64,000 bases of DNA, taken from an uncultured Massilia sp. (GTDB taxonomy: Bacteria; Pseudomonadota; Gammaproteobacteria; Burkholderiales; Burkholderiaceae_D). Positions within the stretch are counted from its first letter, which is position 1. Each line of letters starts with the position of its first letter. The notes under the pieces were generated by a model. It did not search any database. It was not told the DNA's origin and saw only the letters and a list, made by a program, of their open reading frames with translations. A program made the position numbers and the translations under genes. The stretch is taken from NCBI RefSeq assembly GCF_913773735.1, contig NZ_CAJYEB010000001.1:26437-90436 (forward strand), in the 5' to 3' direction. Positions 1 through 7,464 of this stretch are shown here, piece after piece.

Positions 1-711
1 TTCCAGGAAGATGGTCAGGCTGGCCAGGCCGGTCGCCATGAAGGCGATGCCGAGCCAGTCGGCCTTGAGCAGCGCCTTCAGGTTCTGCGGCTCGCGGTCC
101 AGGCCCCAGTACATGCCGGCGATCAGCAGCACGCCCGGCACCCAGTTGATGTAGAAGATCCAGGGCCAGCCGTACAACTCGGTGAGGTAGCCGCCCAGCG
201 TCGGGCCCATCGCCGGCGCCAGCGTCGCGGTCAGGCCGAACATCGCCATGCCGGTCGCGCGCTTGTTCGGCGGCAGGCGCGTCATCACGAGGGTCATCGC
301 CATCGGGATCAGGGCGCCGCCGGTGAAGCCCTGCAGCATGCGGAACACGATCATGCTGCCCAGGCTCCAGGCCGAGCCGCACAGGGTCGAGAACAGCAGG
401 AACAGCGCCGTCGTGCCCATCAGGTAGCGGCGCTGGCCGAGGGCCCGGGTAAACAGCGCCGTCATCGGGATCACCACGATCTCGGCGCACAGGTAGGCGG
501 TCGAGATCCACGAGCCCTCTTCCTGCGTCGCCGACAGCGTGCCGAGGATGTCGCGCAGCGAGGAGTTGGTGATCTGGATGTCGAGCACCGCCATGAAGGC
601 GCCGAGCAGGCCGGCCGCCACCGCGATCCAGGTGCGCGCGCTGACGTGCGCGCCCACGGCGGGCATGGCCGGCATGCCCGGCGGCGCCATCGGCTTGGTG
701 GAACTCGTCAT
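1..711 (-). CDS. emrB: EmrB/QacA-type (DHA2) MFS drug efflux permease, 3' end cut by window edge
   Basis: The reading frame starts at an ATG at 711 and runs off the left edge, so only about 237 N-terminal codons are seen. The residues around 30-55 form TM1 and contain LDIQITNSSLRDI, the DHA2-family motif at the end of TM1. Further hydrophobic helices follow, with loops such as RALGQRRYLMG and RLPPNKRATGMAMFG. In the EmrAB-TolC family this inner-membrane protein exports hydrophobic compounds by proton antiport, together with the membrane-fusion protein encoded just upstream. The gap to emrA is only 9 nt and carries GAGGA as ribosome binding site, so the two are co-transcribed. The TetR gene on the other side is the likely repressor. 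The substrate cannot be told from sequence. Confidence 0.9.
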   Translation of the reverse strand, partial: MTSSTKPMAPPGMPAMPAVGAHVSARTWIAVAAGLLGAFMAVLDIQITNSSLRDILGTLSATQEEGSWISTAYLCAEIVVIPMTALFTRALGQRRYLMGTTALFLLFSTLCGSAWSLGSMIVFRMLQGFTGGALIPMAMTLVMTRLPPNKRATGMAMFGLTATLAPAMGPTLGGYLTELYGWPWIFYINWVPGVLLIAGMYWGLDREPQNLKALLKADWLGIAFMATGLASLTIFLE

Positions 712-720
712 GGCCTGTCC

Positions 721-1893
721 TCAGTTGGCGGCGGCGGCGGTACGCACCTGGGCCGGGGCTTGCGCGACCTTCTGGCGCAGGTCGATCTCGACCACGGTCG
801 ACATGCCCGGGGCCAGGCGGCCGGCGTATTTCTTGAGGTCTTCCGGCCTGAAGGTGATCTTGACCGGCACGCGCTGGACGATCTTGGTGAAGTTGCCGGT
901 GGCGTTATCGGCCGGCAGCAGCGCGAACTGGTTGCCCGAGGCCGGCGAGAAGCTGTCGACGCGGCCGACCAGTTCGTGGTCCGGCAGCGCGTCCACCTCG
1001 ACCTTCACTTCCTGGCCGACGACGATGCCCGGCAGCTGCGTTTCCTTGAAGTTGGCGGTCACCCACACGTCGTCCTGGACGATGGCGGCCAGCTGCTGGC
1101 CCGGCTGGACGCGCGCGCCGACCTCGATGCTCTTCTTGCCGATGCGGCCGGTGACCGGCGCCAGGATGCGGTTGTAGCCGAGCTGCTGCCGGGCGTCCTT
1201 CAACTGCGCCTGCAGTACCTTCACCTGCGCCTCGAGCACGCCGCGCGCCGAGGTGGCGGCGGCGATCTGGGCCTGGGCGGCGCTGGCGTTGTCGCGGCGC
1301 GCCGTGACGTCGGCGCTGGCGGCGGCGCGCGCGGCGGTGGCGGCATCCACTTCCGCCTTCGACACGGCCTTCATCTGGGTGTTGTACAGCTGGCCGAATC
1401 GCTCGGCGTCCTGGTTGGCGCGCACCAGGTTGGCCTGCGACTGCGCCACCTGGGCCTTGGCGGCCGAGGCCTGCGCCTTGGCCTGCTGGATGGCGGCGTC
1501 GGCCTGGACGATCTGTTGCTGGGCGCTGGCGATCTGGGCCTGGATCTGCTCGATGCGCACGCCCTGGTCGGCCGGGTCCAGCTCGGCCAGCACGCTGCCG
1601 GCCTGCACCAGCTGGTTGTCGTCGAACAGCACCTTGGTGACGACGCCCGGAATGCGCGACGAGATCGGGTGCACGTGGCCGGTCACGTAGGCATTTTCGG
1701 TGTCGACGAAGTTATGGCTGCGGTACCACATGCGGCCGCCGGCGAACAGCGCGGCGGCGGCGATGACGCCCACCACGATCAGCACGCGCTTGGGCGGCGC
1801 CTTGCCGGCGGGGGCGGAAGCCGACGGTGCGCCCGCACCGGGCGCAGCGGCGCCGGCAGGCTGTTGCGGGGCCGCGGTTTGCGTATCTGCCAT
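721..1893 (-). CDS. emrA: EmrA/HlyD-family periplasmic adaptor (membrane fusion) protein
   Basis: The 390-residue protein has a cytoplasmic Ala/Pro-rich N-terminus, one TM helix at about residues 36-53 (RVLIVVGVIAAAALFAGG), then a biotinyl-lipoyl-like half (NAYVTGHVHPISSRIPG), a long Ala/Gln-rich coiled-coil hairpin at about 95-210, the second lipoyl half (NRILAPVTGRIGKKSIEVG) and a beta-barrel. This is the EmrA layout: it links the EmrB permease to a TolC-type outer-membrane channel. I chose the ATG at 1893 because CGGAG sits 7 nt upstream. A longer frame begins at 1944 but has no such signal and would cover the promoter. It is first in the emrAB operon. Confidence 0.92.
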   Translation of the reverse strand: MADTQTAAPQQPAGAAAPGAGAPSASAPAGKAPPKRVLIVVGVIAAAALFAGGRMWYRSHNFVDTENAYVTGHVHPISSRIPGVVTKVLFDDNQLVQAGSVLAELDPADQGVRIEQIQAQIASAQQQIVQADAAIQQAKAQASAAKAQVAQSQANLVRANQDAERFGQLYNTQMKAVSKAEVDAATAARAAASADVTARRDNASAAQAQIAAATSARGVLEAQVKVLQAQLKDARQQLGYNRILAPVTGRIGKKSIEVGARVQPGQQLAAIVQDDVWVTANFKETQLPGIVVGQEVKVEVDALPDHELVGRVDSFSPASGNQFALLPADNATGNFTKIVQRVPVKITFRPEDLKKYAGRLAPGMSTVVEIDLRQKVAQAPAQVRTAAAAN

Positions 1894-1932
1894 GAGATGA
1901 CTCCGAAAAAGAAAATGAAATTGGTTCAGCGC

Positions 1933-1961
1933 ATTATTCGCCAAGTTCCTGGCGAAGTCAA
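1933..1961 (-). promoter_or_regulatory. sigma-70 promoter of emrAB
   Basis: On the minus strand TTGACT (1961-1956) and AATAAT (1938-1933) are separated by 17 bp and lie about 40 bp upstream of the emrA start. The 20-bp palindrome 1937-1956 fills the spacer, so a protein bound there would block RNA polymerase. Confidence 0.65.
1937..1956. promoter_or_regulatory. Perfect 7+6+7 palindrome inside the emrAB promoter, candidate TetR operator
   Basis: TTCGCCA-N6-TGGCGAA is a perfect inverted repeat lying exactly between the -35 and -10 of the emrAB promoter. Placement and symmetry fit a TetR-family repressor dimer, most simply the adjacent regulator at 2009. That pairing is inference. Confidence 0.55.
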
Positions 1962-1962
1962 G

Positions 1963-1986
1963 AAATGAAACGGTTGCATTTCATTT
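1963..1986. promoter_or_regulatory. Second palindrome (8-bp arms) next to the tetR start
   Basis: AAATGAAA (1963-1970) and TTTCATTT (1979-1986) form perfect arms around 8 bp. It lies between the emrAB -35 and the tetR start codon, where it could serve autoregulation of tetR. Its sequence is unrelated to the palindrome at 1937. Confidence 0.45.
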
Positions 1987-2008
1987 GGAACTGCACTACA
2001 TTACGCCC

Positions 2009-2686
2009 ATGGATAAACACCCCGCCCCCACGGAGACCACCCCGCAGGACGCCGCCGGCTGCCCCGGCAAGTCCGCCGGCCGGCCGAAAGCGGCAGACGT
2101 CGAGGCCCGCACCCAGGAATTGCTGCACACCGCGGCGTCGCTGTTCCTCAAGAACGGGTACACGAAGACGAGCCTGGAATCGATCGCCCGCGCGGCCCAC
2201 GTGGCCGTGCGCACCATCTACGTCAAGTTCGGCGGCAAGGCCGGCCTGCTGCACGCCGTGCTGGCCGCCAAGCGCGACCGCTTCTTCCGCAGCCAGCCGA
2301 TGTCCACCGACATGCGCCCGCTGCGCGAGGTGATCGGCGACTTCGCGCGCCAGATGCATGAACTGATCAATTCCCAGGAAGCGGTCGACATGCAGCGCAT
2401 CGTGCTGGCCGAGGCGCCCACCAATCCGGAACTGGGCGACGCCTTCTGGAACGGCGGTCCGCGCCAGACCCGCGAGATGCTGTCGCGTTATTTCGCCCGC
2501 CCGGACGTGCGCGCCCAGATGCGCCCGGACGTGCCGGTCGACCTGCTGCCCGGCTACCTGATGTCCATCATCTGCGGCGAGCAGGTGCTGCGCTTCATGC
2601 GGCCGTCGGGCACCACGCGCGCCGAGGAAACCAGGGAGGCGCTGGAGCGGCGCCTGGAGTTGTTCTACCTTGGCATCTTGCCGTAG
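2009..2686 (+). CDS. TetR/AcrR-family transcriptional regulator, likely repressor of emrAB
   Basis: The 225-residue protein has an N-terminal helix-turn-helix at about residues 25-70 (GYTKTSLESIARAAHVAVRTIYVKFGGKAGLL), the classic TetR_N pattern, followed by an all-helical ligand-binding domain. It is divergent from emrA with 115 bp between the start codons. A TTG at 1985 gives a longer frame, but that would begin inside the palindrome 1963-1986. The ATG at 2009 is therefore preferred, although its ribosome site (GGAA) is weak and distant. By family knowledge, the regulator releases DNA when a drug-like ligand binds. Confidence 0.85.
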   Translation: MDKHPAPTETTPQDAAGCPGKSAGRPKAADVEARTQELLHTAASLFLKNGYTKTSLESIARAAHVAVRTIYVKFGGKAGLLHAVLAAKRDRFFRSQPMSTDMRPLREVIGDFARQMHELINSQEAVDMQRIVLAEAPTNPELGDAFWNGGPRQTREMLSRYFARPDVRAQMRPDVPVDLLPGYLMSIICGEQVLRFMRPSGTTRAEETREALERRLELFYLGILP

Positions 2687-2770
2687 AGCTAACACAGCAG
2701 TGAATGTGCGGCATCGCACGGAAGGGTTGCGTATCCATGGGGCATCCTGCAGTCTTTGAAGGAGGATGTC

Positions 2771-2824
2771 ATGAACAATTACAACATGGATAACGCGGCA
2801 GCGTGCCGCCGGGAGGATGCATGA
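2771..2824 (+). CDS. Putative 17-codon leader ORF coupled to the next small gene
   Basis: An ATG at 2771 follows a strong ribosome site (AAGGAGG, 5 nt spacer) and encodes MNNYNMDNAAACRREDA. Its TGA (2822-2824) overlaps the ATG of the next small ORF as ATGA. The good Shine-Dalgarno and the overlap argue that it is translated, possibly as a leader whose translation sets initiation of the downstream gene. No homologue is recognised. It could also be chance upstream of a real small gene. Confidence 0.4.
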   Translation: MNNYNMDNAAACRREDA

Positions 2825-3006
2825 GCAAGTCGTCCCGTTACGAATGGCGCGACCAGCAGGCCGCGCTGCAGGACCGCATGAAGGGTTTCCTGTCGAATCC
2901 GAGCGACGAGCAGTTGCAGGCCGTCGTCGCCGAGATGCGCGCCTACGCGGATGCCGCCCGCGCCGGGCACATCGACATCCCGCAGCGCTGGACCAGCTAC
3001 AGCTGA
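2821..3006 (+). CDS. Small hypothetical protein (61 aa), soluble and helical
   Basis: GGGAGG lies 4 nt before this ATG. The 61-residue product is charged and helical (YEWRDQQAALQDRMKGFLSNPSDEQL), with no signal peptide, TM segment or Cys. It ends in an aromatic/polar tail (PQRWTSYS). It starts inside the stop codon of the 17-codon ORF upstream and is followed at once by the 60-bp tandem array. I do not recognise the family. Codon use looks like that of the neighbours, and both ribosome sites support expression. Function unknown. Confidence 0.6.
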   Translation: MSKSSRYEWRDQQAALQDRMKGFLSNPSDEQLQAVVAEMRAYADAARAGHIDIPQRWTSYS

Positions 3007-3020
3007 CTTCCCCCAGCCGC

Positions 3021-3278
3021 ACGACAACCCGTCGCGGCGTCCGTAGGGTGGACGGCTCCGCCGTCCACGCGTTCCACCACACGACAATCCGTCGCGGCGC
3101 CCGTAGGGTGGACGGCTCCGCTGTCCACGCGTTCAACCACACGATATTCCGTCGCGGCGCCCGTAGGGTGGACGGCTCCGCCGTCCACGCGTTCAACCAC
3201 ACGACAATCCGTCGCGACGTCCGTAGGGTGGACGGCTCCGCCGTCCACGCGTTCAACCACACGATCATCCGTCGCGAC
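3021..3278. repeat. 60-bp tandem repeat array, about 4.3 copies
   Basis: The unit begins ACGACAATCCGTCGCGGCG and contains GTAGGGTGGACGGC-tccg-CCGTCCACGCG, itself a hairpin. Copies start near 3021, 3081, 3141 and 3201, with a partial copy at 3261-3278. They differ at a few positions (for example GCGGCGCC versus GCGACGTC). The unit is exactly 60 bp, so all frames stay open across it, giving spurious ORFs with 20-residue repeats. There are no unique spacers, so it is not a CRISPR array. Confidence 0.95.
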
Positions 3279-3300
3279 AGGTTCAAGACCTGTTGAACGC

Positions 3301-3321
3301 GTGGGCAGCAGCGCTGCCCAC
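3301..3321. repeat. Hairpin after the tandem array
   Basis: GTGGGCAGC-AGC-GCTGCCCAC is a perfect 9-bp stem. It resembles the GGTGGGCAC-type intergenic repeats elsewhere in the window and may be a diverged member. The rest of 3322-3446 shows nothing clear. Confidence 0.6.
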
Positions 3322-3446
3322 CCTCCGCATTTCACGCCGCACCGCTGCATTTCGCGCCGCCTGGCGCCGTTTCGTCGCAGCGCCCCCAGCCCCGTTCGGC
3401 TCCTGGCTACAGTGTGTCCATCGACCACCACGCACTGGAGCCCATC

Positions 3447-3863
3447 ATGCACAAGACCATCCTCGCCGTCCTGCTGGCCCTTGCCGGCGCCTGCCACGCC
3501 GCCCACGCCGGCGACCTCGTCATCCATGTCGACAACGTCAAGAGCGCCGGCGGCCAGGTCAAGGTCGCGCTGTTCGACGGCGCCGGCAACTTCCTGAAAA
3601 AGACCGCGCGCGTGGCCGAGGCCCCGGCGGCGGCCGGCGCCGTCACCGTGACCTTCAAGGACGTGGCGGCCGGCGACTACGGGTTCTCGGTCTACCACGA
3701 CGCCAACGATAATGGCAAACTGGACCGTAATATGATGGGCATCCCGGTCGAGCCCTTCGCCTTCAGCAACGACGCCCAGGGCCACATGGGTCCGCCGGCC
3801 TTCGATGCCGCGAAGATCGCCGTGCCGGCCGCCGGCCTGGACACCACCGTGACCCTGCGCTGA
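3447..3863 (+). CDS. Secreted DUF2141-family protein
   Basis: The 138-residue protein has a signal peptide (about residues 1-21, ending AAHAG) and a beta-rich DUF2141 domain. Near residues 85-96 it has DANDNGKLDRN, a calcium-loop-like motif typical of the family. Members are small periplasmic or secreted proteins of unknown role, often beside carotenoid-related genes. GGAG lies 6 nt before the chosen ATG; a longer frame from 3414 lacks a good ribosome site. The carotenoid oxygenase follows after 11 nt, and the two are clearly one operon. Confidence 0.8.
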   Translation: MHKTILAVLLALAGACHAAHAGDLVIHVDNVKSAGGQVKVALFDGAGNFLKKTARVAEAPAAAGAVTVTFKDVAAGDYGFSVYHDANDNGKLDRNMMGIPVEPFAFSNDAQGHMGPPAFDAAKIAVPAAGLDTTVTLR

Positions 3864-3874
3864 AGGAGTCGACC

Positions 3875-5389
3875 ATGCAACGCCGCCGCTTCCTGCAACT
3901 GGGCCTGCACGCCGGCCTGGGCCTCGGCCTGGCCGGCATCGTGGGCGCCGCCCGCGCCGATGCCCGCACCACCTGCGAACGCTTCCACGCCGCCCTGGCG
4001 CGCGACGCCGGCCTGTCCGTGTACGCCAACCTCGAGGGCAACCAGCAGGGCGAGGCCGTCGTCGAAGGCCGCCTGCCCGACGAGCTGCAGGGCACTTTCT
4101 ACCGCAACGGGCCGGGCCGCTTCGAGCTGGGCGGCGAGCGCTACCACCACTGGTTCGACGGCGACGGCTATGCCCAGGCCTGGCGCATCGAAGGCGGCAA
4201 GGTCAGCCACCGGGGCCGCTTCGTCGAGACCCGCAAGTTCGTCGACGAATCCGCCGCCGGCCAGTTCCTGTATCCGGCCTTCGGCACCCACGTCGCCCGC
4301 CGGGGCTTTCGCGACAACGACACGATGAACACGGCCAACACCAACCTGCTGCCGTTCGCCGGCCGCCTGTACGCGCTGTGGGAAGGCGGCTCGGCCACCG
4401 AGGTCGATCCGGCCACGCTGGAGACGGTCGGCATCAAGACCTGGCGCGACGACCTGAAGGCGATGCCGTTCTCGGCCCACCCGAAGGTCGACCCGTCCGG
4501 TACCCTGTGGAACTTCGGCGCCCTGCCCGGCACCGACCGCATCGCGCTGTACCGCATTGGCCCCGCCGGCGACGTGCTGCAGGCCGGCGTGGTGGAGGTG
4601 CCGCAACTGGCGCTGCTGCACGACTTCGTGGTCAGCGAGCGCCACCTGGTATTCGTGATTCCGCCCTACGACATCCGGCAGGGTCCCGACCTGAGCCTGG
4701 CCGAGCGCCACGTCTGGGCCGGCAGCGGCGCCCGGGCGCGCGCGACCCGCGTGGTGGTGGTGGCCAAGGACACCCTCACGGTGCGGCGCGTGTTCGAACT
4801 GCCGCCGCGCATGGTGTTCCACTTCGGGAATGCCTGGGACGAGGCCGGCGGGCGCGTCACCCACTTCGACCTCGTGCTGCACGACGGCGACCAGCTCGCG
4901 GCGCTGTCGCACGTGATGGAAGGGGAACGCGAGCCGAACCGTCCCGCCGCCCACCAGGCCGTGCGCATCAGCCTCGACCTGGTGCACGGCCGCGTGACGA
5001 CCACGCGCCTGCTCGACGGCGCCGAGTTCCCGCGCGTGATGCCGCAGGTCGTGGGCCTGCGCCACCGCCGCCTGGCGGCGCTGTCCAGCGACGCCCGCAA
5101 TCCCTTCCTGGCGCTGGATACCGTGAACGTCGTCGACACCGACGGCGGCCGCGCCGACGCCTGGCGCTTCGGCCCCGGCTGGCGCACCGAGGAGCACGTG
5201 CTGGTGCCGCGCAAGAACGCCCGCAGCGAGACCGACGGCTGGCTGGTCGGCGTGGCCCAGGACACGCGGGCCGGCAACAGCGTCCTCACGGTGTTCGACG
5301 CGGCGCGCGTCCAGGCGGGACCGGTGGCGACGGCGCGCTTGCCCTATCGCACTCCGCATTGTTTCCATGGTAATTTCTTGCTTACATGA
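3875..5389 (+). CDS. Carotenoid oxygenase (RPE65/lignostilbene dioxygenase family), Tat-exported
   Basis: The 504-residue protein has the layout of the non-haem iron dioxygenases that cut carotenoids or stilbenes at a double bond. Conserved His-containing blocks are present in order: FSAHPKVD (about 205), LLHDFVVSERH (about 250), MVFHFGNAWDE (about 315) and the C-terminal TPHCFHGNF, giving the four His ligands expected for Fe(II). The N-terminus MQRRRFLQLG with a hydrophobic stretch ending in ARADA is a twin-arginine signal, unusual for this mostly cytosolic family. AAGGAG precedes the ATG. The TGA overlaps the start of the sensor kinase gene (ATGA). The substrate is unknown; no carotenoid biosynthesis genes lie in the window. 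Confidence 0.88.
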   Translation: MQRRRFLQLGLHAGLGLGLAGIVGAARADARTTCERFHAALARDAGLSVYANLEGNQQGEAVVEGRLPDELQGTFYRNGPGRFELGGERYHHWFDGDGYAQAWRIEGGKVSHRGRFVETRKFVDESAAGQFLYPAFGTHVARRGFRDNDTMNTANTNLLPFAGRLYALWEGGSATEVDPATLETVGIKTWRDDLKAMPFSAHPKVDPSGTLWNFGALPGTDRIALYRIGPAGDVLQAGVVEVPQLALLHDFVVSERHLVFVIPPYDIRQGPDLSLAERHVWAGSGARARATRVVVVAKDTLTVRRVFELPPRMVFHFGNAWDEAGGRVTHFDLVLHDGDQLAALSHVMEGEREPNRPAAHQAVRISLDLVHGRVTTTRLLDGAEFPRVMPQVVGLRHRRLAALSSDARNPFLALDTVNVVDTDGGRADAWRFGPGWRTEEHVLVPRKNARSETDGWLVGVAQDTRAGNSVLTVFDAARVQAGPVATARLPYRTPHCFHGNFLLT

Positions 5390-6525
5390 ACAAGAACGAT
5401 ACCCTGCCGCTGCCGGCCACCTCGCACCCGCTGGAACTGTTCGCCCCGTTCCGGCGCTGGCCGGCCTCGCCGGCGCGCGACCTGCTCTACACGCTGCTGT
5501 GGAACAGCCTGATCGGCCTCGTGCTGGCGCTGTTCCTGTGGACCTTCCTCGGCGTGCCGCCGCTCCGGATCCTGGGCGGCTGCCTGCTGACCTCGAACAT
5601 CATCGGCTTCCTGATCCACGGCGCGCTGGCCCTGCTGCGCAGCGTGGTGCCGTCCAGCCGCCCGGGCCGGCGCTCGCTGGCGATGCGCGCCTGCCGCCTG
5701 CTGCTGACGCTGTGCTGCGCCGCGTTCGGCCTGGCGCTGGCGGACGCCATCCTGGGCGGGCGCGACCCGTTCCAGGCGCTGCTGCACGGCAGCCGGCTGG
5801 CGCGGACGCTGCCCTGGGCGGTGGCGATCGCCCTCCTGATCGCGGCGATCCTGGCGGCCGGCGAGCGGCGCCTGGCGCGCGAGATGCAGGCGGCGCGCCA
5901 GCAGGAACAGATGGCCGAGGCGGCGCGCCTGCTGGCCGAGGCGCGCCTGCGCACGCTGCAGGCGCAGATCGAGCCGCACTTCCTGTACAACACACTGGCC
6001 AACGTGGTGAGCCTGATCGGCGCCGACCCGGCCCGCGCGCGCCACATGCTGGAACGCCTGATCGACTTCCTGCGCGCCAGCCTGGCCGCCAGCCGCGCCG
6101 AGCACGCGACGGTCGGCGCCGAACTGGACCTCGCGCACGCCTACCTCGACCTGCTGGGCGTGCGCATGGGCGCGCGCCTGCGCCACCGCATCGACGCCGA
6201 TGCCGCCTGCCGCGCGCTGCCGATGGCGCCGATGCTGGTGCAGCCGCTGGTGGAAAACGCCATCATGCACGGCCTCGAACCGAAGGTCGCCGGCGGCACC
6301 GTCGCCGTGCGCGCGCGCGTCGCCGACGGCATGCTGTGCATCGAGGTGGAGGACAACGGCGTCGGCCTGGTGAACACGGCGCCGCGCCCCGGCGGCGGCG
6401 TCGGCATGGCCAACCTGCGCGAACGGCTGCGCAGCCTGCACGGCCCGTCCGCCCGCCTGCAACTGATCGAAAACCCGAACGGCGGCGTGACCTCGCGCCT
6501 GCTGCTGCCCCTGGAGCCCACGTGA
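5386..6525 (+). CDS. LytS/YehU-type sensor histidine kinase (His_kinase family)
   Basis: The 379-residue protein has about four TM helices in residues 33-160, no separate periplasmic domain, a short helical linker, and the His_kinase motif IEPHFLYNTLANVVSLI (His near residue 196). The HATPase domain has N-box LVENAIMHG, EVEDNGVGL and GGVGMANLRERL. It phosphorylates the LytTR regulator encoded next. Its ATG overlaps the stop of the carotenoid oxygenase, and its stop overlaps the GTG of the regulator, so all three are translationally coupled. With sensing confined to the membrane helices, a lipophilic or membrane-state signal is plausible; that is inference. Confidence 0.9.
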   Translation: MNKNDTLPLPATSHPLELFAPFRRWPASPARDLLYTLLWNSLIGLVLALFLWTFLGVPPLRILGGCLLTSNIIGFLIHGALALLRSVVPSSRPGRRSLAMRACRLLLTLCCAAFGLALADAILGGRDPFQALLHGSRLARTLPWAVAIALLIAAILAAGERRLAREMQAARQQEQMAEAARLLAEARLRTLQAQIEPHFLYNTLANVVSLIGADPARARHMLERLIDFLRASLAASRAEHATVGAELDLAHAYLDLLGVRMGARLRHRIDADAACRALPMAPMLVQPLVENAIMHGLEPKVAGGTVAVRARVADGMLCIEVEDNGVGLVNTAPRPGGGVGMANLRERLRSLHGPSARLQLIENPNGGVTSRLLLPLEPT

Positions 6526-7328
6526 CCACCGCCCTGCTCGCCGACGACGAACCGCACCTCCTGTCCTACCTCGAAGAACAGCTCGCGCAAGCCTGGCCGG
6601 CGCTGCGCATCGTTGCGCGCGCCGGCAACGGCATCGAGGCGCTGCGCCTGGTCGACGAGCTGGCGCCCGACGTGGTCTTCCTCGACATCCAGATGCCCGG
6701 CTTGAGCGGCCTGCAGCTGGCGGAAACGCTGTGCGCGGGAGACCACCCGCCGCGCGTCGTGTTCACCACCGCGCACGAGCACTATGCGCTGCAGGCGTTC
6801 GAGCAGGCCGCCTTCGACTACCTGCTCAAGCCGATCCGCCTGGACCGCCTGCAGCGCACCGTGGCGCGCCTGCAGGAAGCGCTGGCCGCGCCGCCCGCCG
6901 CCGTCGATCCGGCCGCGGCGGGCATGCTGTCGCAGCTGCTGCGCCAGCTCGGCGTGGCGGCGCCGGCGGCCCCCGGCGCGCTGGCCGCCGCCGGCGAGGC
7001 GGGGCCGCTGCAGTGGATCCGCGCGGCGCAGGGACAGGAGACGCGCCTGATCGCCGTCGACGAGGTCATCTACTTCCAGAGCAACGACAAGTACACGAGC
7101 GTGTTCACGGCCGACGGCGAACACCTGATCCGCACGCCGCTGCGCCAGTTGCGCGAACAGCTCGACCCGCAGCAGTTCTGGCAGATCCACCGCGGCGCGA
7201 TCGTCGCGGCGCGCCACGTGGCGGGCACGCGCACCGATTTCCGCGGGCGCCTGCTGGTGCGGCTGAAGGGGCGCGAGGAGCAACTGGTCGTCAGCCGTAA
7301 CTACGTGGACCTGTTCCGGCAGATGTGA
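6522..7328 (+). CDS. LytTR-family response regulator
   Basis: It starts at a GTG overlapping the kinase stop (GTGA). The 268-residue protein has a receiver domain at 1-120 (acidic pair ADDEP, phosphoacceptor in FLDIQMPG, Thr in FTTAHEHYALQAF, Lys in LLKPIRL), an Ala/Pro linker, and a LytTR DNA-binding domain at about 165-268 (AVDEVIYFQSNDKYTSV, WQIHRGAIVAARHV, VSRNYVDLFRQM). LytTR proteins bind direct repeats upstream of their targets. Targets are not evident; the upstream array at 3021-3278 does not look like LytTR sites. Confidence 0.92.
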   Translation: MTTALLADDEPHLLSYLEEQLAQAWPALRIVARAGNGIEALRLVDELAPDVVFLDIQMPGLSGLQLAETLCAGDHPPRVVFTTAHEHYALQAFEQAAFDYLLKPIRLDRLQRTVARLQEALAAPPAAVDPAAAGMLSQLLRQLGVAAPAAPGALAAAGEAGPLQWIRAAQGQETRLIAVDEVIYFQSNDKYTSVFTADGEHLIRTPLRQLREQLDPQQFWQIHRGAIVAARHVAGTRTDFRGRLLVRLKGREEQLVVSRNYVDLFRQM

Positions 7329-7350
7329 GGGCCGCGCAGCGATGCGCGAT

Positions 7351-7371
7351 GGTGGGCACGGGGTGCCCACC
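7351..7371. repeat. Intergenic inverted repeat, GGTGGGCAC family
   Basis: GGTGGGCAC-GGG-GTGCCCACC is a perfect 9-bp stem between convergent genes. It has no T-tract, but its place between two gene ends would suit transcript-end formation. It belongs to the dispersed family also seen at 25327 and 58290. Confidence 0.85.
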
Positions 7372-7464
7372 CTGCGCAAGCCACATCCATACGGCCGACA
7401 TCCAGCAGGGTCGGCATTGGCGGCCGCGGACCACGAATGAAACGTGCCCGCCATGCCAGCGGAT

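Noticed and set aside
3021..3278. CRISPR array
   Set aside because: Units are contiguous without unique spacers and no cas genes are present.
1958..3286. A minus-strand ORF with 20-residue repeats (NAWTAEPSTLR)
   Set aside because: The repeats come from the 60-bp DNA array and the rest is antisense to tetR; it has no ribosome site or known domain.
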